From assembly GCA_964510575.1 (NCBI GenBank), contig CAZECN010000051.1:1-14528 (forward strand): 14,528 nucleotides of DNA. The letters are read 5' to 3'. The notes beneath the pieces are model-generated. The model did no database searches. It was not told the origin of the DNA and saw only the letters and a list, made by a program, of their open reading frames with translations. Positions within the stretch are counted from its first letter, which is position 1. Every line of letters starts with the position of its first letter. The translations under genes were made by a program, and so were the position numbers. Source of the DNA: CALKYB01 sp964510575 (GTDB lineage Bacteria; Bdellovibrionota_C; UBA2361; SZUA-149; CALKYB01). This document shows, in pieces, positions 1 to 7,670 of the stretch.

Positions 1-321
1 ATCGACACCTGAGATAAGTCCCAGGGCTTTAGGTGTGTAGCAAGTTGAGGGCAGAATTTTTTGCCAATTCTTATAGAACTCTAATTCAACTTGGTAAGAT
101 TTAAGCTTTCTTTGGTGAGAATACTCACCGGCCCAGCCCCTTGGATGTTCCTTTATCTCCGGTGCCTTGACCTCTTTTACGACCACAGTCTTGCCTTCTG
201 TCGAGTCAAGTTGATAGCGGCCTATAGAGCCGTATCCACTCCAAAGGGATTGTATTTGTTCAAGCTCTCGGACTGAGTCAGCTCCAGTTATGTCTAGAAC
301 TAGTTTTTTAGTGGCAATCAA
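1..321 (-). CDS. EcK-like (ecdysteroid kinase-like / choline kinase-fold) phosphotransferase, N-terminal part
   Basis: Reading the minus strand from 321 to 1 gives 107 open codons, so the protein continues beyond the left edge. Visible motifs are IQSLWSGYGSIGRYQL (about residues 29-44), a VVVKEV strand with the presumed ATP-binding lysine, HPRGWAGEYSHQRKLKSYQVE (about residues 59-79) and a W/Y-rich stretch after it. This set (LWSGYG, VVVK, HPRGW, SHQRKxKSYxVE) is what I recall of bacterial EcKinase-type phosphotransferases, which share the aminoglycoside/choline kinase fold; the substrate is unknown. The start is inferred: an in-frame stop lies upstream and the only usable start between is TTG at 321-319, with an AGGA about 11 nt before it. 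The catalytic loop lies outside the window. The gene is divergent from the DUF3179 gene, with about 180 bp between. The plus-strand frame at 91-276 is its shadow. Confidence 0.8.
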   Translation of the reverse strand, partial: MIATKKLVLDITGADSVRELEQIQSLWSGYGSIGRYQLDSTEGKTVVVKEVKAPEIKEHPRGWAGEYSHQRKLKSYQVELEFYKNWQKILPSTCYTPKALGLISGVD

Positions 322-499
322 TGTTCTATGAGGTCCTGTCCTTTTAGGGGTGTATAGATATTGAGGTTATTTTGATCCAATTCACAACTGATAAACAAGT
401 CAATTTTCCCTAGTAAATAGCTAAAGAAACCGTTGTAACTTTCTATCTTATTCAGCGAATTAGTTGTAGCTGACAAATTTATTAAATGCAGGGTTTCTT

Positions 500-1885
500 A
501 TGTTTACACGTTTTATTTTTTCCATTCTTTACCTTTTGGGTTTTTTTGCCTTTGTTTTTACCTCTGCTTGTAATCATCCTGTGGATGCCTCTGAAAATTC
601 TAACAAAATAGATCAAAATAGTTTTCTTTCATTGGGTGGCTATGACTCCCCAGAGAGTGATCAAACCATTAGGCAAATTGCTGAAAACTGGCAGCCTGGC
701 TATGCCCCACCCCTTATAGAAATTATTTACTTTTCGAGAGATCGTGCACTTAGGCCAAAACTTTTCTCCTTATTGCAAAAAAAGACAAGCTCGGAGAATG
801 TTTTTGCTCTAGATAAAATTTATGAAAAAATTTGGAACCAAGAAATAGTGACTCCTGATTGGTATCCAAAGTTTAAACAAACTCTTTACTCTAAAATCGA
901 TAGTCGCTTTTCAGAGTATTTTAAGAACACCGAGAATAAAACTATTCGACTAGATGAAATTCGTTGGGGAGGTGTTGTTCAAAATGGTATTCCACCGCTT
1001 AGGGCCCCAATTATGCTTAAGGTGTCAGAGGCAGATTATCTGGAAGATTCCAATGTTGTTTTTGGTATCGAAATAGATGGTGATTCAAGAGCTTATCCAA
1101 AGCGCATTCTTGCCTGGCATGAAATGTTTATAGACTTTGTTGGAGGCAAAAGTGTCACAGGGGCTTACTGTACTCTTTGTGGTTCGATGATTCTCTATAA
1201 TAATGAAGCTGGTGGAAAAGAGCATAAATTAGGCACCAGCGGTTTCTTATACCGATCCAATAAACTAATGTTTGATGAGGATACTAACTCCTTTTGGAAT
1301 ACTTTATTAGGGGAACCAGTTGTTGGGCCTTTGGTGGGTAAGGGAATTGCCTTAGAACGTTTGCCAGTAGTAACGACTACATGGGGACAGTGGAAAAAGC
1401 TTCATCCAGAGACGACTGTGCTATCTTTAAAGACTGGGCATAGCAGAGATTACTCAGAGGGTCAGGCATATAGAGAATATTTCGCCACTGATGATCTAAT
1501 GTTTAACGTGCCTAAGTTGGATAAGCGTCTTAAAAATAAGGCAGAGATTTTGGCTTTGCATAATTCTTCAGCGAAGGAGGCACCTCTGGCTATTTCTTCA
1601 GATTTTCTTAAAAGAGCCCCAATTTATCCTGTGAAGTTCTCCGGCCAAGACTATATTGTTTTAACCGATCATTCGGGAGCCCACAGGGTATATCAAACTG
1701 ATAATCAAAAATTTACCAAATGGGATCAGCAGTCCAGCCTTAAAGACTCGTCCGGGCAAGATTGGAAATTAACTGAGGCTTCATTGATATCGTCTGAGAA
1801 TGTAAAACTACACCGAGTGCCCGCCCATAATGCTTTTTGGTTCGGTTGGTATGCAGCATTTCCGAATACTAAGTTGATCCATTAG
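500..1885 (+). CDS. DUF3179 domain-containing probable exported protein
   Basis: A 461-residue protein. An N-terminal hydrophobic segment (residues 5-22) ends in FTSAC, so C24 may be lipidated, although the lipobox is poor (Thr at -3) and a plain signal anchor is possible. The DUF3179 signature spans about residues 160-310: GDSRAYP, LAWHEM (H207), GAYCTLCGSM (C224, C227), SGFLYRSN, DTNSFWNTLLGEPVVGP and TTWGQW. A second conserved stretch near the end (RVPAHNAFWFGWYAAFPNT) is also typical. The CxxC pair could bind metal or form a disulfide; the family has no assigned reaction that I know of. AGGG at 490-493 gives 6-nt spacing to this ATG and supports the start. It is monocistronic in appearance, with over 140 bp to the next gene. 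The family assignment is firm; the biochemical role is not known. Confidence 0.88.
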   Translation: MFTRFIFSILYLLGFFAFVFTSACNHPVDASENSNKIDQNSFLSLGGYDSPESDQTIRQIAENWQPGYAPPLIEIIYFSRDRALRPKLFSLLQKKTSSENVFALDKIYEKIWNQEIVTPDWYPKFKQTLYSKIDSRFSEYFKNTENKTIRLDEIRWGGVVQNGIPPLRAPIMLKVSEADYLEDSNVVFGIEIDGDSRAYPKRILAWHEMFIDFVGGKSVTGAYCTLCGSMILYNNEAGGKEHKLGTSGFLYRSNKLMFDEDTNSFWNTLLGEPVVGPLVGKGIALERLPVVTTTWGQWKKLHPETTVLSLKTGHSRDYSEGQAYREYFATDDLMFNVPKLDKRLKNKAEILALHNSSAKEAPLAISSDFLKRAPIYPVKFSGQDYIVLTDHSGAHRVYQTDNQKFTKWDQQSSLKDSSGQDWKLTEASLISSENVKLHRVPAHNAFWFGWYAAFPNTKLIH

Positions 1886-1906
1886 AATCAGAAGCCGGGC
1901 TAAGCG

Positions 1907-1936
1907 GGTACTTTTAATTAGCTGGCTTTTAAGTAC
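1907..1936 (+). terminator. weak inverted repeat after the DUF3179 gene
   Basis: GGTACTTTTAA and TTAAGTACC can pair around a GC-containing loop about 20 nt after the DUF3179 stop codon. The stem is short and no clear T-run follows, so it is only a possible transcript end or processing stem. Confidence 0.22.
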
Positions 1937-2028
1937 CTATAAGAGCTCAATATTTGATAGTAAACATATTTGCTATTATTTTCATCATAATATACCGTCC
2001 GCCCAGATTTTTAACTCTGGAGTTGATG

Positions 2029-3321
2029 ATGTCGTATTTTAAATCACTTTGGCCTTTTCTTACTGTGTTGATTTTTCATTCGGCATTGGTTCAAGCTCAG
2101 GTAACGCCTATTTGTCAAAGTCCTTTTAGTGACTCTGACGGAGATGGTTGGGGCTGGGAAAATGGAGACTCCTGTCTAGTAGCTAGTAACCAGCAAGGTA
2201 ACCAGAATTCAAGTTCAAACCCAGCGAACACAACTCAATCAAGCACGGTTTCTGATTGTGTTGATTATGACGGTGATGGATTTGGTTGGAGTGAGACCGA
2301 ACAAGATACTTGTATTCCGGGTGGTAGTCAGAGCTCTAATTCAGCCCCTGCCAACAACAATCAATCAAGCACAGTATTTGACTGTGTTGATTCCGATGGA
2401 GATGGATATGGCTGGAGTGAGACCGAACAAGATACTTGTATTCCGGGTGGTAGTCAGAGCTCTAATTCAGCCCCTGCCAACAACAATCAATCAAGCACAG
2501 TATTTGACTGTGTTGATTCCGATGGAGATGGATATGGCTGGAGTGAGACCGAACAAGATACTTGTATTGTCGGGTCCGGTAGTTCTTTTCCGTCATCTTC
2601 ATTAAGTACTGGGTTTAGGCCAAGTGATATTACCGACATTATACTTACTGCTGGTCAATCAAATGCAGTAGGGCAATCTACTAGTTTTTCATCTCCTCGT
2701 GATGATTCCCACCCACGAGTTTTCGTTTGGACTTACGATCAGGGTTGGCAATTAGCTGACCTTCGTTCTCAGACCTGGTGGAGTGGAAACCATCCTTCTA
2801 AGGGAGGAGTTGGACAAAGTCATCCTGGTTTTCATATTGCTAAATCGTTGGCGGAAAAAACCAATAGCGTAATAGGCCTAATAGCTACGGGAAGCCCAGG
2901 TCAGTCGATAAATTTTTGGGATGAAGGTAAGCCTGCCTTTCCTGAAATCATCAGCAGAGTCAACAACGCGTTGTCAGCCCTATCCCATAAATCAAGTTTG
3001 GATATGATTTGGTGGATGCAAGGAGAGTCTGACGCTAATGCTAGCAATTACTATCGGGAAAAGTTTCTAAACCTCATTTCCAGATTTAGACAGCAAAGAT
3101 GGTTTAATAGTCAAGCGCTCTTTGTTGCTAACGAAACTTCTATTTTTGACGTTAATCAAATTTTCCGTGAATTGGACTTCGACAATGACTCGAGTACTTG
3201 CTCTTCTGTTGGAGAGGGGCTGCCCACTTTCTCTGATAGAGTTCACTTTACAGGAGATGCGTTTAGGCAAATGGGTAACGCTGTTTCTGAGCTTTACCTC
3301 TCAAGTTGCGATAATTTTTAG
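2029..3321 (+). CDS. secreted SASA-type (sialate O-acetylesterase-like) SGNH carbohydrate esterase with DxDGDGxGW repeats
   Basis: A 430-residue exported protein. The frame is open from 1954, but ATG 2029 is preferred: GGAG at 2019-2022 is spaced 6 nt from it, and the protein then starts directly with a signal peptide (MSYFKSLWPFLTVLIFHSALVQA, in two hydrophobic stretches) cut near A23. Residues ~35-180 hold four DxDGDGxGW...C modules joined by Ser/Asn/Gln-rich linkers; three are near copies. Such Asp-rich loops look Ca-binding, and each carries one or two Cys. The catalytic domain starts at about residue 200: LTAGQSNAVG with nucleophile S211, the WWMQGESDA block (G332-D335), and D403-R-V-H406 giving the Asp/His pair. 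This matches the SASA family, which removes O-acyl groups from sugars. The real substrate is unknown; deacetylation of a plant or algal glycan is a better guess than sialic acid. There is no partner gene adjacent. Confidence 0.87.
   Translation: MSYFKSLWPFLTVLIFHSALVQAQVTPICQSPFSDSDGDGWGWENGDSCLVASNQQGNQNSSSNPANTTQSSTVSDCVDYDGDGFGWSETEQDTCIPGGSQSSNSAPANNNQSSTVFDCVDSDGDGYGWSETEQDTCIPGGSQSSNSAPANNNQSSTVFDCVDSDGDGYGWSETEQDTCIVGSGSSFPSSSLSTGFRPSDITDIILTAGQSNAVGQSTSFSSPRDDSHPRVFVWTYDQGWQLADLRSQTWWSGNHPSKGGVGQSHPGFHIAKSLAEKTNSVIGLIATGSPGQSINFWDEGKPAFPEIISRVNNALSALSHKSSLDMIWWMQGESDANASNYYREKFLNLISRFRQQRWFNSQALFVANETSIFDVNQIFRELDFDNDSSTCSSVGEGLPTFSDRVHFTGDAFRQMGNAVSELYLSSCDNF
2263..2568 (+). repeat. 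126-bp in-frame tandem repeat, about 2.4 copies
   Basis: Units begin at 2263, 2389 and 2515 (period 126 bp, 42 residues). Copies 1 and 2 differ only in the first ~24 bp and are identical for the following ~100 bp. Copy 3 is identical to copy 2 for 54 bp and then diverges. An older, degenerate unit starts at 2131. Near-identity at silent positions indicates recent duplication, and the repeat number is likely to vary between strains. Confidence 0.95.
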
Positions 3322-3520
3322 CTTTATACTGAAAGCAATTTAAATTTCGCCTTTGGCTAAAGCTTATAAAGGACTCGGCTAGCAGGTCTCATTTAGCTCT
3401 TCTTTTGTATTGCTCCGAAAATCTGTAGGAGCAAGCTAGGGCCTCAGTGGCTTTAAGAAGGAGATAATAGGATACAGAACTAGTTACAGCATCTTGGGCA
3501 AAAAAGTCTCTATCTCTGAC

Positions 3521-3532
3521 TGACCTAGGTCA
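3521..3532. promoter_or_regulatory. perfect 12-bp palindrome TGACCTAGGTCA, possible operator
   Basis: TGACCTAGGTCA reads the same on both strands and is followed by an AT-rich TATAAT-like tract (around 3544-3555). The shape fits a dimeric regulator half-site pair, but a 12-bp palindrome is weak evidence by itself and it lies more than 400 bp from the next start codon. Confidence 0.25.
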
Positions 3533-3902
3533 CTGAAATTATTAGTATAATTTTATTCGGACTAGGTTTGGCCAAATTCTGAATAGAAAATGACACAAAC
3601 GACCTATTTAGCCCTATAACCTGGAAGGAATGTCTATATTTACCCCCGTGGTCTACGCTAAAAATAGGAAATCACCTGTTTAGCTATTCTTAGGCTTGGG
3701 TTAAGAAAGACTTCTGTGAAGTTTTTGGATAGTTCCTATCCTAGGCTTCAGAGCCCTCTGTCATTGCTATCCGAGTATTTAGAAAAAGCGTTATACGCTC
3801 GGAGTCTTAGCTGTCGTCCTCTTTCTAATAACTTTTCTTTGAAATTAAAAAATATTAAAAAATTGGCACTGAAAAGTTGGCGGTCCCTAATATTCCGGGC
3901 GG

Positions 3903-3930
3903 AAACCTGAAATATTAAAAGGTTTTTGTT
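3903..3930 (+). promoter_or_regulatory. weak hairpin with T-rich tail in the leader of the 3977 gene
   Basis: AAACCT (3903-3908) and AGGTTT (3920-3925) flank an 11-nt AT-rich loop and run into TTGTT. This resembles a small terminator or attenuator about 50 nt before the start codon, but the stem has only two strong pairs, so it may be chance in AT-rich DNA. Confidence 0.25.
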
Positions 3931-3946
3931 CTGAAATAACCTACCA

Positions 3947-3959
3947 TTCAACAACAACA
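3947..3959 (+). promoter_or_regulatory. CAA-rich leader TTCAACAACAACA (copy 1)
   Basis: A 13-nt unstructured CAA-repeat tract begins 30 nt before the ATG at 3977, just upstream of the strong ribosome binding site AGGGGG (3965-3970). The same 13-mer sits at the same place before the 8770 gene. It could be a translation-enhancing leader or a regulatory RNA/protein site. Confidence 0.4.
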
Positions 3960-3976
3960 CCCATAGGGGGTAGTAA

Positions 3977-6772
3977 ATGAAAGCTTTAACTTTTAGAGAC
4001 TTAGAGGGTAACTTTGAGGACGAGTTGAATCCTCAATTGAACAAAGTATTGACGTACGGTTTTACTGATATTCACCGTGAAAATTTTCCGCGAAGCATTT
4101 GGAATAGAAATATTCCATCTTGGCGGATGATACACTCTTTTCCGGATATAGAAATTTTTCCAATTGAAGCCTTCTTAGATTGGTTTCGAGACGAGGAAAT
4201 TCAAGCTGAGGTGACTCGACTAGTCAATCACTTCAAACAGTCGAACTTTGACTCTAAAGAAGTGAGTGAGCGGGAAAAGCTGGTGCTTGAATTGATTTCT
4301 GAAATTCAAGTTTCAATTCAAACATTATCGCGACTGGAAGAAGGTGTTGAAATATCCAAGACCTATCAGCACCAGGCCAGCATTTTGCTGGAAAACTTGC
4401 TTTTAACTGGCTTCATTGAAGCTCTGCGAGAAGCAAAACCTGGATACTTAAATCGAATTGTTGTGCTACACGACACCAGTCTGCGTGATTACTTCCAATC
4501 AGTGATGGGCAAGTTTGTTCCGATGGCCGAGTTTCGAAAATTAGCCAAACTATTTGCGCAGATGAATCATCCGGCTTCGTTTTTTCAAGCCGGTTGGGGT
4601 GCTGCGGAAGAGCTGAATAATCGGCCTGATTTGGTTGACTATCCAGTGATGCCTGGTCGCACTTTTGCTATCGTGGCGGAAGAGTATTCGCGAGAGCTTG
4701 TTCGTAGAGTTAAGCGGGCTGGCTTGAGGCGTAAAAGCCCAGAAGTAAAAGCTCTGCTTAAGTCACTGATGGCACGATACCCTCAAATGCAGCCGTATAG
4801 AGCTGCAGAGGAGCCTATGTCTGATCAGGCTCTCGAGACTGCGCTTGCAGGATTTGAGGAGCTTGCTCAAGACACTGAGGCAGGGAAGTCTATTCGACGT
4901 CTTTACAAAAAAGGGATTACGGGTTTGTGGCGCGGAGTTTGTGCTACAACTTTAAATCCTGTGCCTGCGTGGGGCCGTGCTGGTTTCATCAACCACAGTC
5001 AGGCTAGTTGTGGTCTGACTGATGGAATGGTGTTTGATGCCGATGACCGCTTTTCTGTTCTTTCTGAGTCTTGCCAGATGATGAGAGAGCAGAGAGTTAA
5101 AGCTTGGTTCAGCCCTAACATTGACTGCCGTGCAACTGATGCAGTTGCTCAGTTCGGTGACCTTGTTAAGCTGGACCTTGAGACTGGAGCTTCTTCTTCA
5201 ACCCATGCAAAGGATGCGAGCAGTCATATCGCTCTGCACCCTGACTTTATCGTCAAATGTATGGCTGAAGCTTTGCGACAGCATGAAAATGCTGGAGTAA
5301 AGCGTCGAGTTGGCTTTCACGGGCATAATCCTTCCGGTCGTTTAGAGGCTTCCTGTATTTATGCAGCCTTGGTTGCTGGTCCAGATCAAGAGATCATGTT
5401 TGATACCTGTGCAGTCCCGTCTCCTGAAAAGGTTAAAGGACATGCATTGGCTCAAGCTGATACAGAGAGCTTAGCGTCAGTTTTTGCTAAATTCTCTTGG
5501 CTCGGTGATTGGCAACCTACCAAAAAATTCCACAAAGGAATGTCGAAGTTTCGTGGCATTCTGGAGAAATTTGCGGTAGCTCAGCAGTCTAATCGAGATA
5601 ATTATATCGATTTTACGACTGAGCGAAGGTTGATGCTTGCTAGGCTTCATCTTGCTGGGGGCTGGGCAACCGTCTTTGTTCCTAAAGTTACTCACTTCTT
5701 TAAGTTTTCAATTTTGAAGCGTTTTGCAGAGGAGCGAGATAGGCTGATGCCTGACGGGCAATTGAGTGCGGAAGGCTATGCTTTACGAGATCAGGTCTAT
5801 GACCTGGCTTGCTATATGGTTGATACCAACTGGCAGCCACTCGATAGTCCAAAAAGAGTAACTCCGAAGATGAATCAAGCTGGTGATTTTGGCTTGAATG
5901 CAGTGGTTAAACTTTTCGAACAGGGTAAACTTCTAATCAGAGATGGCCAGTTGATTTCGGTTGTTGATGGTGAGGAGTTTTCAGGAATTCATGATTCGAT
6001 GTTTGAATCCCCTGATTTCCTGGCTGAGAAATTTATCGTAGTGGATTTGCTCCTTTGGAGTCAAAGTCATGAGATGCAAAGGCTTAGACCTAATGTGGAC
6101 CGGAGTCTAGTGCAAAAGGCCGTTCTTACCGTCCTTTACGGTTGTGACATGTTCGTGCCTGATCTTTCTGATGACATTGTTTGCAAGGCAATACCACTAG
6201 AAGGCGAGACTAATCCTGAGGCTCTGAAAAGTGTCTTTGGTAAAGCTCAAGTCTTAGCGGAAAAACTATTAGAGAATAGTGAAACCGCCCCAGTGGATCT
6301 CGAGATATTGCAGATTTATCAGAAACTTCGCTCACGTAATTTTAGTGTATCAGCCTGCGACCTTAAATCTTTAAGTCCTTACCTTAAGGGAACTAGTTAT
6401 GTGTCCCAGAAAGAATACGCTAAGTCACGTGGATGGAGTAGACGTATTACCAATACAACTCGTGCGCTAGAAGTCTGTTTTCCTAACCTTGCTGGAGATT
6501 TGGTAGTTAATCCAAAATTTCCATCAATGGGAGCTAATGCAGTTATTTGGCTTAGGGAAAACTGGCATGAAGCAAAGTACGATCCATCTGGAATTCTTCA
6601 GGCTGTTGTAATGGACAACTATGGACTCGATGTTCATGGACCATGGCCTGTTGAAGTATTCGGAAAGGAACCAAAGTCTATTTCTGCGGTTTCCGGATTG
6701 CTTGGTAGTAAAGGAATTATCAGCGGCAAGAAGAAGCGCAAAGGCCTTAGTAGAGTTCCTGAAGCAGCTTAA
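3977..6772 (+). CDS. divergent pyruvate carboxylase / oxaloacetate decarboxylase-type carboxyltransferase-like protein (no biotin domain)
   Basis: A 931-residue, apparently cytoplasmic protein with a strong start (AGGGGG, 6-nt spacing). I do not know a close named homologue, but the central part follows the DRE-TIM carboxyltransferase order: VVLHDTSLRDYFQS (D166, R170, D171; compare DTTLRDAHQS), GLTDGMVFDADD (345-357; compare RIFDALND), THAKDASSHIALHPDF (K412 at the place of the carbamylated lysine in KDM), VGFHGHNPSG (H448, H450; metal HxH), then GGWATVFVP (561-569) and KRVTPKMNQAGDFGL (626-640), which match the conserved PYC/OADA domain (PGG and KVTPSSKVVGD). Lysine to HxH spacing (36) is near the family's ~30, but D166 to K412 is about 75 residues longer than usual. 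The N-terminal 155 and C-terminal ~280 residues are unassigned. No ATP-grasp domain and no biotinyl (MKM) motif exist here, and no neighbour supplies them. The family link is inferred from motifs; the reaction is unknown. Confidence 0.68.
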   Translation: MKALTFRDLEGNFEDELNPQLNKVLTYGFTDIHRENFPRSIWNRNIPSWRMIHSFPDIEIFPIEAFLDWFRDEEIQAEVTRLVNHFKQSNFDSKEVSEREKLVLELISEIQVSIQTLSRLEEGVEISKTYQHQASILLENLLLTGFIEALREAKPGYLNRIVVLHDTSLRDYFQSVMGKFVPMAEFRKLAKLFAQMNHPASFFQAGWGAAEELNNRPDLVDYPVMPGRTFAIVAEEYSRELVRRVKRAGLRRKSPEVKALLKSLMARYPQMQPYRAAEEPMSDQALETALAGFEELAQDTEAGKSIRRLYKKGITGLWRGVCATTLNPVPAWGRAGFINHSQASCGLTDGMVFDADDRFSVLSESCQMMREQRVKAWFSPNIDCRATDAVAQFGDLVKLDLETGASSSTHAKDASSHIALHPDFIVKCMAEALRQHENAGVKRRVGFHGHNPSGRLEASCIYAALVAGPDQEIMFDTCAVPSPEKVKGHALAQADTESLASVFAKFSWLGDWQPTKKFHKGMSKFRGILEKFAVAQQSNRDNYIDFTTERRLMLARLHLAGGWATVFVPKVTHFFKFSILKRFAEERDRLMPDGQLSAEGYALRDQVYDLACYMVDTNWQPLDSPKRVTPKMNQAGDFGLNAVVKLFEQGKLLIRDGQLISVVDGEEFSGIHDSMFESPDFLAEKFIVVDLLLWSQSHEMQRLRPNVDRSLVQKAVLTVLYGCDMFVPDLSDDIVCKAIPLEGETNPEALKSVFGKAQVLAEKLLENSETAPVDLEILQIYQKLRSRNFSVSACDLKSLSPYLKGTSYVSQKEYAKSRGWSRRITNTTRALEVCFPNLAGDLVVNPKFPSMGANAVIWLRENWHEAKYDPSGILQAVVMDNYGLDVHGPWPVEVFGKEPKSISAVSGLLGSKGIISGKKKRKGLSRVPEAA

Positions 6773-6791
6773 ATTTGCAGTTGATATTTGA

Positions 6792-6857
6792 AGCGGTGGG
6801 AGATGTTTTTCTGGAGGTTGTATTTTTTAGACCTTCAGGTTCCCGCCCGCTTTTTCT
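6792..6857 (+). terminator. rho-independent terminator after the carboxyltransferase-like gene
   Basis: AGCGGTGGGA (6792-6801) pairs with TCCCGCCCGCT (6841-6851) with one bulge. Inside it CTGGAGGT pairs with ACCTTCAG. The stem runs directly into a T-rich tail (TTTTTCTT). It lies 20 nt after the stop codon, which suits the end of this transcript. Confidence 0.7.
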
Positions 6858-7038
6858 TCAATACTTTCCTTAAATAGCTAGAGATTTCCGGCAACTAGTA
6901 TCATTACTGTTGGTTGCTCTGCTACCCGTGCCTCTACTTCTCCTTATTACATCATCTTTTTTGCTTTTTCCTCATAACAAGTCTGGTTAGAGGGAATTTC
7001 GCTGAAAGGTTGTTAGATAAGATGAGGGAAGTTTTTTT

Positions 7039-7444
7039 ATGTTTAGTAAAAAGTTAATAGCTTTAGTATTGAGTGTTCTTTTAATGATTCTGCCAGGGAC
7101 ATCCTTTGCCCAGTCAGATTCTGAGCTATTTGGCTTAGTAGCTCCGAGTGAAGGCCAAAGTATCCCCTTCGGCAGGAGGTTATCTATACAGAGTGATAGA
7201 TTTTTGTGATGATGGTGTAACTAGCTGGCCTGACACTAAACTAACAAACAACTATGTTAGAGGAACAGGGATAATGGACACCATCTACTGGTTTAGTCAG
7301 GGTGAAGATGAGTATGGTACGAAATTCGACCATAGTGGTAATAAAATTTCAATAGAAACGGAATTAGGAACTTATCGAATTGGATATCCTAGTCAGCCTG
7401 AAAGTAGACAAGGTCAACATTGTCCGCTGGCTAAAGGCAGGTAA
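7039..7444 (+). pseudogene. small secreted protein, apparently frameshifted
   Basis: ATG 7039 has AGGGAA (7025-7030) in front and encodes a clear signal peptide (KKLIALVLSVLLMILPG, cleavage near SFA|Q at residue 24). This frame stops at 7207-7209 after 56 residues. The next frame, open through 7444, encodes a globular-looking sequence with balanced composition (YRVIDFCDDGVTSWPDTK, IYWFSQGEDEYGTKFD) but has only a poor GTG start and no leader. Joining them around 7160-7175, near the CCCC run, gives a single ~134-residue exported protein. I do not recognise the family. Either the gene is a young pseudogene, the read has a one-base error, or, less likely, the shift is programmed. A terminator follows directly, so this was a single-gene unit. 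Confidence 0.6.
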
Positions 7445-7465
7445 GATTGATAAAATTCAACAGAT

Positions 7466-7494
7466 AAAAAAGGCTCCTTCGCGGAGTCTTTTTT
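7466..7494 (+). terminator. strong rho-independent terminator
   Basis: An A-run, GGCTCC, a TTCG-type loop, GGAGTC and TTTTTT form a compact hairpin 20 nt after the stop of the small secreted gene. Flanking A and T runs would also let it work on the minus strand. Confidence 0.85.
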
Positions 7495-7670
7495 ATTGAG
7501 ATTGCTCCAGAATTTTGCCGTCTCTCAACTTCACTCCCTTGCATGCAGAAGGGGGTCTATAGAGCGAAAGGATAAACATTTCAAATCTTAGCTAATAAGT
7601 TTTCCAGGCTATTGCTTATTTCCCAGTCCTATGAGGAAATAACTCTCAGTAACCATATATGGAGATGAGA

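Larger units (their letters stand above)
3322..3976. other. gene-free stretch between the esterase and carboxyltransferase-like genes
   Basis: No frame here looks like a protein on either strand; the two 64-70 residue frames around 3716-3960 overlap on opposite strands, lack ribosome binding sites and resemble nothing I know. The stretch includes a 12-bp palindrome (3521-3532), an AT-rich tract around 3840-3865, a weak hairpin (3903-3925) and the CAA-rich leader of the next gene. It probably contains the promoter of the 3977 gene, but no single -35/-10 pair stands out. Confidence 0.6.

Noticed and set aside
91..276. 61-residue plus-strand frame
   Set aside because: Shadow of the minus-strand phosphotransferase, which has clear family motifs.
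1954..2028. Longer start for the esterase
   Set aside because: The extra 25 residues have no ribosome binding site and would place a second hydrophobic segment before the normal signal peptide.
2258..2605. 115-residue frame over the esterase repeats
   Set aside because: Out-of-frame reading of the tandem repeat inside the esterase gene; it looks open only because the repeat is in multiples of three.
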